Notes: generated by a model from the sequence alone, not told the origin. A DNA stretch of 63,469 nt from CAZHZT01 sp964537285 (GCA_964537285.1 CAZHZT010000017.1:1-63469); one strand, 5' to 3'. Positions 35,701 to 45,800 are shown, counted from the first letter of the stretch. Translations and numbers: made by a program.

Positions 35701-37401
35701 AAAAGCGACATCTGGATTATTAGACGTTACTTGAATCTCTACATCGTTATTATTGCAATTCAAAACACCATCTGCAAACATACTCAGTGCCGGAATGATT
35801 GTATCCGCTTCTACCCAAGCAGAGCTTATCGTAGTACAGCCATTATCAGCCGTAATTTTAATTTCATAAAGCCCCGGTTCACTTACGTTCGGATTTTGTT
35901 GATTGTAAATTTCCCCGCTTGGAGAAGTCCAAACATATTCAAAAACAGGCATTGAAGAAGAAGCTGATAACTCAACTGAAGAAATATCACAATTCAAAAC
36001 TCCGTCACTAGAGGTATTTATGTCCGGACTTTGAAGGTCGGTCGGTACAATTGTTTCCGCCTCTGCCGAGCAACCGTTCGAAATATTCGTAACGACTAAA
36101 CTATATCCCCCTCCTGAATTAACATCCTGCTGTGGACTATTTCCAATAAAATTGTTATTTTCATCGTACCAGGCATAAGAAAAATCAGATCCATTTGAAG
36201 ATCCTGTAGCATCTAAAACACTGCTTGATTGGAAACAGGTAATTTCTTCAGGCGGAATAATATCAACAATAGGAGGTGAAAAATCTTCAAACACATTAAC
36301 AAATGCCGTATCTAAACATCCGGTCAACAAATCAGTGACCACAAAATAGTAATTACCCGGTTGATACACTTCTAAAAGAGCCTGATTCTGCACATTACTC
36401 CCTAGCCATTGGTATTCAAACACGCCACTACCTCCCTCTGCCTGATAAGAAGTAAAGTTCGTATCGAGCTTTCCAGAATACCCATCCAGGTTTTCCCCGC
36501 ACAATAGAAAAGCATTTTCACAATAAGAAGCCGTATTCTCGATGGTCAGACATACTTCTATATCATCAGCAGTTTCACAATCCTCCCATTCTACTAAAGC
36601 ACAGACTTCCCCACCCGGATTATCTCCCCATTCCACATCTATGAAATAAGGAGACGAATTGCTTTGATTGACAATTGTAGCCCCTGGCGGCACAGTCCAG
36701 CTAACTATTGCATCGCCAATCCAGCAAGCACCTCCACAGGAACCTACAAGATCATATTCACAATCGGGATCATTCAAATCATTATCATTATTGTCTGTGT
36801 CAATATCTAAAGTATAGGTAGTTGTGTTTCCTCCGGAAACGATAGTCGGACCATTTATAGAAACATCAACTGGATTATCTAATGGCGGTAAGTTATTAAA
36901 ACTTACGATGCTCACTTCCCACATACACACATCGAAAGCAAACCCATCTATAATTAAATAATAAACATCTCCTTGTACCAGATTTATATTAGTGGAAAGA
37001 ATTACCGTTGTACTCGGGTTTCCAGTTGAATAGCAATTGGAAACGGGAAAGAAGCCTTCGCAACAATCATCTGCGCCATAGATTCCTACCTGAATACCTC
37101 CAATAGGAGGGCTAAGGGATCCTAAACAATTACTAACTTCAATTTCAAGTTGTAAAAAGTTAGAGTGGGCAACAAAACCCAACCACTGCACATTATCAAA
37201 AGATGTTGCACAAAAGTCTGGAGGAGCTATAGGGTTAGGTATAGGTAGTCCCTCTGACATGTAACCATGAAGATCATTGTAACTGCAAAGCACTGGTGCG
37301 CCGGAACAATCTTCACCTGGAGCAGCAGGGAAGTTAAGTTGTGCCTTAGTGTATTGAACAAAGACTAACCAAAAGAGCAATATGTAAAAAACTCTTTGCA
37401 T
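32704..37401 (-). CDS. Giant surface protein with about 12 tandem Ig/PKD-like repeats, T9SS type B
   Basis: 1565 residues from ATG 37401 (MQRVFYILLFWLVFVQYTKAQ signal peptide; 13 codons upstream are non-signal). Residues from about 25 to 290 form a lectin or choice-anchor-like head. About 12 repeats of some 77-85 residues follow, each with a conserved cysteine pair and the phrase [PQS]NGC[TSA] (for example APNGCTN, GQNGCTA, APNGCSS). The C terminus is a gliding-motility/T9SS type B sorting domain (VPNAFSPNNDGNNDFF ... RWGGLLFE). It should be secreted by type IX and may be an adhesin. A 154-residue block of two repeats is nearly duplicated within it. Confidence 0.9.
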   Translation of the reverse strand: MQRVFYILLFWLVFVQYTKAQLNFPAAPGEDCSGAPVLCSYNDLHGYMSEGLPIPNPIAPPDFCATSFDNVQWLGFVAHSNFLQLEIEVSNCLGSLSPPIGGIQVGIYGADDCCEGFFPVSNCYSTGNPSTTVILSTNINLVQGDVYYLIIDGFAFDVCMWEVSIVSFNNLPPLDNPVDVSINGPTIVSGGNTTTYTLDIDTDNNDNDLNDPDCEYDLVGSCGGACWIGDAIVSWTVPPGATIVNQSNSSPYFIDVEWGDNPGGEVCALVEWEDCETADDIEVCLTIENTASYCENAFLLCGENLDGYSGKLDTNFTSYQAEGGSGVFEYQWLGSNVQNQALLEVYQPGNYYFVVTDLLTGCLDTAFVNVFEDFSPPIVDIIPPEEITCFQSSSVLDATGSSNGSDFSYAWYDENNNFIGNSPQQDVNSGGGYSLVVTNISNGCSAEAETIVPTDLQSPDINTSSDGVLNCDISSVELSASSSMPVFEYVWTSPSGEIYNQQNPNVSEPGLYEIKITADNGCTTISSAWVEADTIIPALSMFADGVLNCNNNDVEIQVTSNNPDVAFTWNTAPGNIFVNGQGESAVVTAPGVFEVVAQAPNGCTNNASISIDGDYALPGVTASDGIINCIQPIFNLSAISDDPYAEFNWSGPNGFSAPGPFAPTDTEGAYEIMVTGQNGCTASTEVEVIADTLLPEFSISSGTIICADTSVQIIAESNQPDINYQWTGPAGNTFTGKTIEASLPGEYILEGKAPNGCTNVATILVEENYSPPQLEAVGGLINCAQTVFNLSATSDDPDAQFSWSGPNGFSAFGPTAPTSVGGVYEVIVTGQNGCTASTEVEVLVDTLSPEISISSGVITCADTSVQIIAEGNLPGIEYQWTGPEGNIFNGSVIDVSLPGAYLLEATAPNGCSSTLTTVVIADLSAPQLVISSEKITCSEPFVEISMSSNLPVSSVNWIGPDNFESEEMSPEVNAAGSYEVWVISSNGCTSTAQFSVEIDTITPVLNAFSGVIDCVNPTTQVLATSNQPNVAFFWTTPDNIPLVGNVVDVSIPGWYQLEGVAPNGCAGSLNVFVEGDLNAPDFTPVGGVIDCNNNSVNLDINSTEPIASVLWKTPDGVIISQPSPEVSLPGAYSVEVTGENGCTSIDTAFVDLDQNAPNLSVFGTGNLDCNITSVQLIASSTTSNVIFEWNGPNGFVFEGNATWVDTVGTYDVVATAPNGCINEASLIVTGNYELPEMTIESEDLNCNQQPVEIIASSNNSSGLSFLWTGPGGFSSTSPNPEVNQTGLFELMVTGLNGCKSYDSVEINLLPPVEPIMSFIPPSCVGESDGVIIVDTVLGGRPPYEAVFNNFNYENKRDFGPLPAGTYPLEIIDKDGCKWTDPVVLQDPEPFTMSIGDNRIIDLGDEVEVRLQSNYKVDKIRWFKGEELLEEDLFELILNPVKPFVLSVSAENEYGCVSGTSIEITFTQKNLVYVPNAFSPNNDGNNDFFTVYSGEGVKEIKSLRIYDRWGGLLFERQNFLPNLEHLGWNGMFKNDFVQEGVYVYLAIVELVDGELRELSGDVTVKR

Positions 37402-37546
37402 ATCAATAAAAGGGTTAAAGAATAAAAGAGAATGGGCCAATCGCGTGTAACGCTGTATTTATCACTTGGCCCATTCAATACAAGGGGCAACAATAAAGTG
37501 TCAGAGCTTCAGTTAGTTTCCTGTGGAAATCTTTTTGAAAATTTTA

Positions 37547-40450
37547 CTAACTGTTTCCGCCAATCACCACTTTCCCGCTAATCCGAGTTCGATCGTTGAT
37601 AAAAATATGGAAAAAATACACCCCATCTGGTAAATTGTCTTTTCTAAAAACAAATAGGTTTTCAGAGAAAGAGTGGGTCCTAATTGATTTTCCATGCAGA
37701 TCAAAAAGCTGGAAAACAGCTTCCTGAACGTCAATTTTTGTTAATTCAAAATGTGCGAGATCATCGAAAGGATTGGGATAGACATTGACACTTATTTCAT
37801 CTTCAATTATTTGTTCTTTAATATTTACTACGCTATCTACTTTTATGAAGTTTTCACCGATCCGATGAATTGTTTGATTAGTAATAATCGGGGTATTAAA
37901 ATCAAAATATATAGCTGCGGAATTGGTAATTTCAGTACCTATTGGATTATTAGCTTTTTGTGCAATACGATATTTCACAAACCCCTGGGAAGCCAATTCA
38001 TTAGTAGTGCTATCCGGTAATTGAATATTTTCAAAAGTGAACTTAATAACCCCGTTATTATAAAGTTCAAATCCATAAGGATGACTACTTGCTCCGGGAA
38101 GAACACTCCCAAAATTCAAATGCCTTGACAGAGTATCTCTTATTACCACCAAGAAGGCGGTATCATTACCCGTATTTTGAAACCGAATAACATATTCCAG
38201 GTCTGTATTCGCGCTTATATAGTGCTCTTCTCCATACCCCTGCGGGAATCCTCGTTTATCGTTTGGATCGTAAGATGCTATACTTTCCTGACAATCAATA
38301 TCGACAAATGGATCTCCATCATTCATGGGAAGCTGAATCACATAGCCGGTGCTGTAAGGTTCTCCTCCACACCCCTCAATCGTTACTGCAGGCAAACTAT
38401 TTCCGGGATGTCCCTGGCTTTGATTTGCTTCGAACCGAATCGTTTTTCCTTCCGGATATACAACTAAGGTGGTATCCTGAAGGCTATCCAGCCAGAAAGG
38501 AGCTTCCAGTAATGCCACATGATCTTCAATTATTATGAAGTTCAAGGAAGCAGCCATTGCACTTCCCAGGTTAGTTATGGTTAAAACGACTGAATCTCCC
38601 TGGCAGCGGCCATCCACCTCTATACTGGCTCCATCCCAAAGCGGATCTATCGGAGTGCAGAAGGTGTCCGGGAATACCCGGGCATCAACACAATGCGTTT
38701 GGCCGGTAACTGTGGAGTCACAGTCTAATAACACTTCAACCTTAAATGAACCACTTTCAAAAACAGCCACATCCCCTAAATCAAATGTGTAAGTATTTCC
38801 ATTTTGGCTCACGTAGGGAATACTAGAGTCCAAGTAACTCATATATGGATCCAGACTTACATCAACGGTAGCATCTTCTGCTGTTCGTGTTCCTGTATTT
38901 TTGTAATAAACCGTATATACGCTGGGGAAACACCTTCGCAAAAAGGGAGCTGAAATATCCACCTCTAACTGAGGGCAATCATAAAATGATTTTACCGGAA
39001 TTTCAATGTTAATAGTATTATTTTTCCCTGAAAAGGCTATCGGATACTCATTAACACAAGGCAACCAGGAAGGATGTTGAGTAGCAATTTTAACCGAAAA
39101 GCTCCCTGTATCTACCAATACCGAATAAAAGCCATTCGTATCGGTGGAGGCATAAAAGCTCCTCTCCCCATCTGTAACTTCGATTATCCAATTCGGTATT
39201 CCTTGATCACTCGTATAATCCTGGCAGTCCTGATCAAAAATGGCCAGTACCCTTCCGGAAATAAGGTTTGAAAAAGAAAGGCCCGAGGAGTCGGTTCGAA
39301 TCAGATAATTATCTGTATTTCCGGCACCAAAACTATTTGTAAAACCTGCAATGGCAGCCCCCCCGTCATTAAGAGGATGAACGGCGTTACCTCCATCCCC
39401 ATCTCCTCCACCGTATTTATTTGACCAGTTTAATACCCCATCCCAACCAACTCTGATCAAGATAACATCCCGGTCTACATTTGGAGAAACTTTAGTTTCT
39501 CCAGTGATCAATAAGGTATTGTTTCCTTCAATTCGTATACTGTTTCCGTGCTGGGTTCCCGGGATATCAACATTTGTGGCTAATTCTATTATTCCTGTAG
39601 AATCCATTCGCCCAATAAAAATATCTTGTTCGTTATTACCAAGATTTAAAAAACTACCTGTAGCGAGCAATTCATTATTTGCCGACAGGCATAAATCCCT
39701 GATAACTTCATCATCACTTGAGCCAATGGCCATTTGAGAGAGTGTATCTCCTGTTGCATTTACCTTCAGAATATAGCCATCGGAGCCTCCTGCTCCAAAG
39801 CTTTTGGAATAACCTCCTACATAAAAATATCCATCATGACTTGGGATGATAACATTGGCTTCATCATTTTGTAAACCTCCAAAGGTTTTCTCATTGTAGT
39901 CCCCGGAGCTATCAAATTGCAACAGCAACACATCATGATCAAGGAAAGGCGTTCCTGAAGAATCCAGTTTCTGAACCTCTTTATACCCTGCGATCAGATA
40001 GCTTCCATCGGAAGTAACTTGCATGGACTGGCCATAAACGGAATCCACTTCAGAGGTTTTCATCCATATCGAATCCCCCCATTCGCTTATCCTCGCAGCA
40101 AGAACATAAGTTTTGCTCTCCATTGAAGCCGTACCTGCAATAGCATAGCCTCCATCAGGATGAACTTCCAGGTCATTACCAAATTCCGATAAATTCGCTT
40201 TGCCCAAATTAGTACTCCATTGAACATGCCCATCAACATCCACTTTAACGACAAAAAGATCTTTACTGCTATTGAAACTTGTCGAATGGCCAAGCAAAAC
40301 GAAACCACCGTCGGGGGTCGCGCATAGGTCATTGATCCTTTCCTCCCCTGCTCCTCCGTATGTTTTCTCCCATCCTTGTGCTTTCAGAGCAGAAGGCTGG
40401 AGAACAAGTATCAGGAAAACCCATTTTATGGCGAATAATATACTTCTCAA
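37547..40450 (-). CDS. Secreted beta-propeller/DUF7619 protein, T9SS type A
   Basis: 967 residues. Signal peptide (cut near LKAQ), then a propeller of repeats like DGGFVLLGHSTSF, DGGYAIAGT, DGGAAIAGFTNSFG (to about 370), a SdrD-like carboxypeptidase-regulatory segment (ISGRVLAIFDQDCQD), a region with Cys-rich Ig-like folds, a DUF7619-type domain (PNDKRGFPQG ... IRFQNTGNDTAFLVVIRDTL ... SAAIYFDFNTPIITN) and a type A T9SS sorting domain (VNVYPNPFDD). This architecture is common in gliding or surface-bound Bacteroidota. The function is unknown, probably adhesion or surface attachment. Confidence 0.88.
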   Translation of the reverse strand: MRSILFAIKWVFLILVLQPSALKAQGWEKTYGGAGEERINDLCATPDGGFVLLGHSTSFNSSKDLFVVKVDVDGHVQWSTNLGKANLSEFGNDLEVHPDGGYAIAGTASMESKTYVLAARISEWGDSIWMKTSEVDSVYGQSMQVTSDGSYLIAGYKEVQKLDSSGTPFLDHDVLLLQFDSSGDYNEKTFGGLQNDEANVIIPSHDGYFYVGGYSKSFGAGGSDGYILKVNATGDTLSQMAIGSSDDEVIRDLCLSANNELLATGSFLNLGNNEQDIFIGRMDSTGIIELATNVDIPGTQHGNSIRIEGNNTLLITGETKVSPNVDRDVILIRVGWDGVLNWSNKYGGGDGDGGNAVHPLNDGGAAIAGFTNSFGAGNTDNYLIRTDSSGLSFSNLISGRVLAIFDQDCQDYTSDQGIPNWIIEVTDGERSFYASTDTNGFYSVLVDTGSFSVKIATQHPSWLPCVNEYPIAFSGKNNTINIEIPVKSFYDCPQLEVDISAPFLRRCFPSVYTVYYKNTGTRTAEDATVDVSLDPYMSYLDSSIPYVSQNGNTYTFDLGDVAVFESGSFKVEVLLDCDSTVTGQTHCVDARVFPDTFCTPIDPLWDGASIEVDGRCQGDSVVLTITNLGSAMAASLNFIIIEDHVALLEAPFWLDSLQDTTLVVYPEGKTIRFEANQSQGHPGNSLPAVTIEGCGGEPYSTGYVIQLPMNDGDPFVDIDCQESIASYDPNDKRGFPQGYGEEHYISANTDLEYVIRFQNTGNDTAFLVVIRDTLSRHLNFGSVLPGASSHPYGFELYNNGVIKFTFENIQLPDSTTNELASQGFVKYRIAQKANNPIGTEITNSAAIYFDFNTPIITNQTIHRIGENFIKVDSVVNIKEQIIEDEISVNVYPNPFDDLAHFELTKIDVQEAVFQLFDLHGKSIRTHSFSENLFVFRKDNLPDGVYFFHIFINDRTRISGKVVIGGNS

Positions 40451-40609
40451 AGGACTATAAAGTTTTTTCTGTTAACTAATATTAAAATTGACGCTTATTT
40501 GGGGAATTGCCAAAAACATTTTTTTGGCATTATCGGATTTTTTATTTTAATTACACCCATAAATTCATCTTAATCAATTTCTTAAGATATTTTTTTATCG
40601 AAAAAAATT

Positions 40610-42022
40610 ATGGATAATTACAAGATTATAAAAATCCTTAAAAAAATTGATGAACCAGAAATGAGGCTGCTAGCCAAGTTTATCAAATCTCCTCTTCATA
40701 ACAGGCATTCAATTGTGCAACAACTTTTTTCCATTTTAAGGACAGAACTCAAAAAGCCCAACCCTAGACTAGATGAGCAGAAGATCTATCAAAAGCTTTA
40801 TCCTAAGACCCCTTTCGACGTAAAAAAGCTGCATCATGTAAATTCCTATTTGTTGAAAACCGTTGAAAGTTTCCTGGCTTGGCTAGAGTGGCAGTCAAAT
40901 CCTTTTAGGCCGCAACTATACCTGATCCAGGCGTTTCGAAAATTAAAAATGGAGAACCCGCTCCTTCAGCATGTCGAGAAAGCCTCTGATATTCTAGAGG
41001 CCTCTCCATTAAGAAACGCTCGTTTCCATACGAATCAGTATTATTTGGAATTAGAAAAATACCGTTTTCAGGAATCCCTTGGACGTACGCAGGATTTCAA
41101 CCTTCAGGAGCTTAGTAATATTCAGGATATTTCCTTTATTGCCGAGAAGTTGAAAAGTGCTTGTGTATTATTAAGCCATCAATCCGTAGCCAAAAAATCG
41201 TATGATACAGGCCTGTTAAACAGCGTGCTCGTCTTTTTAGAAAAACACCATTACATCAAGATCCCTGCAATAGGTGCATATTACCACGGTTATCAAGCAC
41301 TTTCGAACATTGAGTCTGATATTGACCTCAAGCAATTAAAAGGCCTTCTCCTCAGTAGTTATTGGTCCTTTGATCAAGAAGAGTTGAGGGATTTATACTT
41401 AATAGCCATCAATTGCTGCATCCGAAGGATGAATCTCGGGAAAAAACAATTTATAAGAGAAGGGTTTGAACTTTACAGATCAGGTCTGGAACAAAAAGTA
41501 TTTGTCACTGATGGTACACTCTCATCTGCTACCTACAGCAACATAATTGCTATTGGCCTCTTGCTTAAAGAGTACGATTGGGTTGAACAATTTATCTACG
41601 ACTTCAAACCCTTACTTCCTGCCAGGCAAAAAGAAGGCTTCTTTAATTTCAACCTCTCCAAACTTCTATTTGAAAAGGGAGATTATAATAGAGCTATGCC
41701 TTTATTACTCCAAATGGAGTACGAGGACCCTCTCCACAACTTATCTGCAAAATCGATGCTAGCCAAAATGTACTACGAACTTAAAGAAGTGGAATCATTA
41801 GAATACTTGCTAAGCAGTTTAAAAACATATATCTACAGAAAACAGGGACTCGGCTACCACAAAGATATATATCTAAACTTCATCCAGTTTCTAAACAAAA
41901 TCATTCACTCCAATTCAATGACTCATCAGGGTGTAAAGGAATTATCCTTACAAATCAATCAAACCAAAGCCTTACGTGATCGTGATTGGTTGCTGAAACA
42001 ACTGGAGCATCTAAAAAAATAG
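40610..42022 (+). CDS. Helical-repeat protein of unknown function (Saprospiraceae type)
   Basis: 470 residues, no signal peptide and no catalytic motif. The start LKKIDEPEMRLLAKFIKSPLHNRH, then regularly spaced amphipathic helices (SHQSVAKKSYDTGLL, KLLFEKGDYNRAMPLLLQM, KSMLAKMYYELKEVESLEYLL), fits a TPR-like solenoid. I associate proteins of this opening (perhaps reading F-SP-NR) with Saprospiraceae, where many paralogs occur. It is presumably cytosolic and protein-binding. The upstream region has a hairpin ATTGCCAAAAA / TTTTTGGCAT and A/T-rich tracts. Genes on either side run in the opposite direction. Confidence 0.7.
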   Translation: MDNYKIIKILKKIDEPEMRLLAKFIKSPLHNRHSIVQQLFSILRTELKKPNPRLDEQKIYQKLYPKTPFDVKKLHHVNSYLLKTVESFLAWLEWQSNPFRPQLYLIQAFRKLKMENPLLQHVEKASDILEASPLRNARFHTNQYYLELEKYRFQESLGRTQDFNLQELSNIQDISFIAEKLKSACVLLSHQSVAKKSYDTGLLNSVLVFLEKHHYIKIPAIGAYYHGYQALSNIESDIDLKQLKGLLLSSYWSFDQEELRDLYLIAINCCIRRMNLGKKQFIREGFELYRSGLEQKVFVTDGTLSSATYSNIIAIGLLLKEYDWVEQFIYDFKPLLPARQKEGFFNFNLSKLLFEKGDYNRAMPLLLQMEYEDPLHNLSAKSMLAKMYYELKEVESLEYLLSSLKTYIYRKQGLGYHKDIYLNFIQFLNKIIHSNSMTHQGVKELSLQINQTKALRDRDWLLKQLEHLKK

Positions 42023-42181
42023 CGAACGCAGGTAAACCTGGTTCGCTCTGACATAAACTATTGCCCCTTGATGATTGGAATAGTTAAAACCCTTTCATCA
42101 ACTCAATTTACTAATTTTTCTCAATAATAGAAAGTTTTTCACATGCAAATTTTAGTTTAATTTCTTAATTTACACAACACA

Positions 42182-43066
42182 TTAGAAATCAAGCCTATAA
42201 TAAGAAGGCGATATCAACGAAAACAATCCAAACCCTTCCTCAATATTACTAGGAATGATTACCGGTTCTGCCAATGGATTATTAATCGACAATTCGTAGT
42301 TTTCTACTGCCAGGCTAAACTTGTAGTGTTCTTCGGAAACAGCATACAAAGCCACATAAACCTTTTGTTGTTGAGAGTAATTATTCCGAAAATAAAAGTC
42401 AATGGTGCGTTTTTCCCCTTCAAAAGTTTGATCGTTTATCAATACCTCTCCCCTTCCTCCTTCTACGGCCGGATCGAGCGAATACAAGCGATCAAAGCTG
42501 GCGGTATTCATTTCATCGATAGCCATCAAACCTGCAATGTAGTAATTATCTTCTCCGGGTGGATCTTGAAAAGTCAAGGACACCTTATCAGCCACGCCCC
42601 CTTGTTCGTCCAGAGCGCCATCTTCTAAATAAGAAGCTTCAATTATTGACACTTCCGAAGGGAATGCCATTTGGCCTTTCACTGTTTCAAAACCAGGAGC
42701 ACTTACCTTCAAGACATATTCACCAGCCTCTGCTTTGAAAGGATTGGATAAATCCAACCTGTAAAAGGGAGTATTCGTATGATCTACGAAAGGAATGACA
42801 TGCAGGCGTTCTGTACCTCTGTAAATTTCAACCAAAGCATTCTCCACTTCAGTTGCCCCGGTATCAGGCTCTAAAACACCAACGCTTCGGTTTACCCAAA
42901 CCTGAATAGTGGTATCTCCTGCCTTCAGTTCGGAGGTAACCGCCAACACAGGTGTGTGTTCTGGTATTTCTACCTCTACGACTTGTTCAAAAAAATCATT
43001 GCAACTGACTAAAATAGACGCCCAAGTTAGAAGTAATAATATTCTAAAAAGCATTTTTTCTATCAT
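42182..43066 (-). CDS. DUF4249 outer-membrane lipoprotein
   Basis: About 294 residues with lipobox LVSC in the leader (ATG 43066 or 43054). The body matches DUF4249: VSCNDFFEQVVEVEIPEHTPVLAVTS, RSVGVLEPDTGATEVENALV, and GEYVLKVSAPGFETVKGQ. DUF4249 lipoproteins regularly stand beside TonB-dependent receptors, as here (98 bases downstream of one), and are thought to work with it at the outer membrane. It is the last gene of the sigma/FecR/receptor set. Confidence 0.88.
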   Translation of the reverse strand: MIEKMLFRILLLLTWASILVSCNDFFEQVVEVEIPEHTPVLAVTSELKAGDTTIQVWVNRSVGVLEPDTGATEVENALVEIYRGTERLHVIPFVDHTNTPFYRLDLSNPFKAEAGEYVLKVSAPGFETVKGQMAFPSEVSIIEASYLEDGALDEQGGVADKVSLTFQDPPGEDNYYIAGLMAIDEMNTASFDRLYSLDPAVEGGRGEVLINDQTFEGEKRTIDFYFRNNYSQQQKVYVALYAVSEEHYKFSLAVENYELSINNPLAEPVIIPSNIEEGFGLFSLISPSYYRLDF

Positions 43067-43163
43067 ACATTGTTCTGGCTTAGATAACTGTTTAAAAAGG
43101 ACTTCCACGACAAAAAATCTTCCTCCCTGGGGCTACGGCCCATAAATAGTGCTTCAGGTTTTC

Positions 43164-45800
43164 CTATTTGAAAGCGATGTGGTACGACACTGAAGGCACA
43201 ATGGGGAAGATACTTATTTTTCGCACTTCCAGTCTTTCCTCCTCATTTTCTGTAGTGATATAAAAAAACGGATTTCTTTGCAAATATGCATTATAAACCC
43301 CAAGGCTCAGTTTATGCGTACTGCTTTCCTTTTCTTTAAGAAAAGAGATATTCAGGTCTAACCTATGATAAGATTCTGTCCTTCGGTTTGAGTTCCAGTC
43401 TTCGTACTCTCTTACAGGATAAGTTCCTCCATAATTGGGATAATAAACTTTATATTGAGCTACGGGCAGCCGCCACGGCAGTCCGGAAGCCCATACCCAG
43501 GTAGCGGAAATATTTATATTTTCATTAATATCGACCATTGAAGCGACTCCTAGCTCATGCCTTCTGTCATAATTAGCCCAAAAGGGATTATCCTGATTGA
43601 TGGCCGAAGACCGGAGACGCGTCCAGGATAAAGTATAGCTTAACCATCCTTTCCAGGATCCTGTTTTTTTACGCCATAAAAGCTCTATTCCTTTGCTTTT
43701 ACCGGTACCGCTTGCAAAATAATTTTGCCAGGTAGGCTCTTGGAAAGCGGCAGTCAGGCTGCTTTCTCCGAAAGGCAACCAAAAATTGTAAACAGGGATT
43801 AAAATATTCCTGAATTTTTTCTGATACAATTCCACAGAGGCTTCAAAACGTCCGCTAGCAATATCCTTAACGACACCTAAAGAATACTGATCTGCAGTTT
43901 GTGGAGAAGCTGCCTCAGATGCAGGAATCCAAAAATCCAGAGGTAGCCCTATTGTCGGGCCAGAGAGCAGATGCTGATTTTGTCCCATCCTTGCAAAAGC
44001 AGCTTTCAACACCCAATTTCCAGGCATAGTATATGCAGTGGACAAGCGCGGCTCCAGGCGCCAGAACACATCATCGCTTTGCCTAAAGTGTACTAAGCGA
44101 AGGCCCAAATTCATTTCCAGGCCTTTCAACGGGCGAAAATCATTTTCGACAAACAAAGAGAGTGAATAAGCCTTTAAGCTGGAGCGACTTTCGAAAGTCA
44201 AGGAATCAGAATTACTATCATGACGGGTTAAAGAACGAGGAATAAATTGATGAAAATCCCCCTCCAGGCCGAAATTCATCGAATGCCGGTCGTTTAGTTG
44301 GCACGCCAGCTTGGTGCTGGATTTTAGATCGATGACTTTAGACTGGTAGCGCCCGTTCACAACTTCATCATCATAGTTAAAGTCGAGCTTGTACTGAGTA
44401 AACCCTAAGTTAGAATTGAGTACCAAATCCCGGCCAATTATCTTACGCCAATTTGCTACTGCCGCAGAATTTCCCCATCTCAGCTTAATATCAAGCAAGT
44501 GGTCTTCATAAAACTCTTTTAACCTAAATTGATCATCTCCACGAAATGCCGTAATAGAAAGTCGATCTGAGTCTCCCAGATCTATTTGCCACTTAGCATT
44601 GATATCTTTAAAATGATAACCGATAGACATTTCATTATCGGAGAGGATTTCTGATAGAGGCTTAGTGAGCAAATCCCAGAAAGACCGGCGGGCTGAAACA
44701 TAGAAAGTTGATGAGCTTTGTCCTATTGGTCCCTCCAGATTTGCCTTCACAGAAGCTAAACCCAAGCCTACGCCTCCTTTTATTTTTTCTTTATTTCCAG
44801 GTTTCACTTTAACATCAACAACCGACGAAAGTCTGCCTCCATAACGCGCAGGAAAACCACCTTTCAATAAATTTATTTCCTGCAAGGCATCGCCGTCAAA
44901 GGAGGAAAATAAGCCCAACAAATGTTGTGGCCGGTAAATGGGTACTCCATCTAAAAGCACCAGGTTTTGGTCGGAACGCCCGCCGCGGACAAAGAGTCCC
45001 GATTGCCCTTCTTTACCCGACTGCACCCCAGGCATAAGTTGCATAACTCTAAATGCATCTTTTTCTCCCAAAAAGGTAGGAAGGGATTCCAGCTCTTCAA
45101 TTTTCAGATGAAGTTTGCTCATTTGAATTTCCTGAGTGGGATCTGGTACCGGCGGCTCTACAACAACCACTTCTCCCAGCCTGTCTGTTGCATCTTCCAA
45201 ATATACTTCTAATTCAAGGTGGCTATGAACCTTAATCCTTAGCTCTACTGGGCAGTAACCAATGTAAGAAAATTCGAGGGTATAAAAACCACTTGGCAGG
45301 TTTAGCTCGAAGGCCCCATGCTCATCCGAAACTGTGCCTCTTTTAAGTTCTTCGACATATACATTTACACCAGGCAAAAGCAAGCCGGCATCATTATCCC
45401 AAGCCTTTCCGGAGAGTTTAAATTTTGGTGGAATCACCTTTTGTTCAATGCGACTCAGATAATCTTGCTTGTTTGGTTCTGAGAGGTTTTCTTCTTCCTT
45501 ATAAAGTAAAATTTGACCATACACATATTGTGCACCAACTCCCTCGCCCGAAAAAATAAGTTCGAGCGCTTCCAGCAACTTAAGCTCTCCAAAATTCAGC
45601 AATATGGATTTATCGACCGGAATCAGTCGGCTGTTATAAGCAAAGGAAAGACCTGTTTCTTTTTCAAGTTCTATTAATACTTCCCTTATACTCGTACTCC
45701 CCCCTTGAAGATGAACAATTTGTTCAAAAACATCCGTTTGAGCCTTAAGCTGGAAGGCTCCTAGAAAGATAGCTGCCAAGAACAATATAACACGCGGCAT
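43164..45800 (-). CDS. TonB-dependent receptor with STN signalling domain
   Basis: About 878 residues from ATG 45800. Domains: signal peptide (cut near LKAQ), an STN (secretin/TonB short N-terminal) domain (REVLIELEKETGLSFAYNSRLIPVDKS), a carboxypeptidase-regulatory-like beta-sandwich (SGKAWDNDAGLLLPGVNVYVEE), a plug (GVQSGKEGQSGLFVRGGRSDQN) and a 22-strand barrel ending YHIAFK. The STN domain contacts a FecR protein, and a FecR gene and an ECF sigma gene lie upstream, so substrate binding is likely signalled to transcription. Substrate unknown. A hairpin-rich repeat (46154-46621) now separates it from FecR. Confidence 0.92.
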   Translation of the reverse strand: MPRVILFLAAIFLGAFQLKAQTDVFEQIVHLQGGSTSIREVLIELEKETGLSFAYNSRLIPVDKSILLNFGELKLLEALELIFSGEGVGAQYVYGQILLYKEEENLSEPNKQDYLSRIEQKVIPPKFKLSGKAWDNDAGLLLPGVNVYVEELKRGTVSDEHGAFELNLPSGFYTLEFSYIGYCPVELRIKVHSHLELEVYLEDATDRLGEVVVVEPPVPDPTQEIQMSKLHLKIEELESLPTFLGEKDAFRVMQLMPGVQSGKEGQSGLFVRGGRSDQNLVLLDGVPIYRPQHLLGLFSSFDGDALQEINLLKGGFPARYGGRLSSVVDVKVKPGNKEKIKGGVGLGLASVKANLEGPIGQSSSTFYVSARRSFWDLLTKPLSEILSDNEMSIGYHFKDINAKWQIDLGDSDRLSITAFRGDDQFRLKEFYEDHLLDIKLRWGNSAAVANWRKIIGRDLVLNSNLGFTQYKLDFNYDDEVVNGRYQSKVIDLKSSTKLACQLNDRHSMNFGLEGDFHQFIPRSLTRHDSNSDSLTFESRSSLKAYSLSLFVENDFRPLKGLEMNLGLRLVHFRQSDDVFWRLEPRLSTAYTMPGNWVLKAAFARMGQNQHLLSGPTIGLPLDFWIPASEAASPQTADQYSLGVVKDIASGRFEASVELYQKKFRNILIPVYNFWLPFGESSLTAAFQEPTWQNYFASGTGKSKGIELLWRKKTGSWKGWLSYTLSWTRLRSSAINQDNPFWANYDRRHELGVASMVDINENINISATWVWASGLPWRLPVAQYKVYYPNYGGTYPVREYEDWNSNRRTESYHRLDLNISFLKEKESSTHKLSLGVYNAYLQRNPFFYITTENEEERLEVRKISIFPIVPSVSYHIAFK

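Noticed and set aside
39290..39310. GGTTCGAATC motif as part of a tRNA
   Set aside because: It is inside the coding frame of the 967-residue protein and no acceptor or anticodon stems can be built around it.
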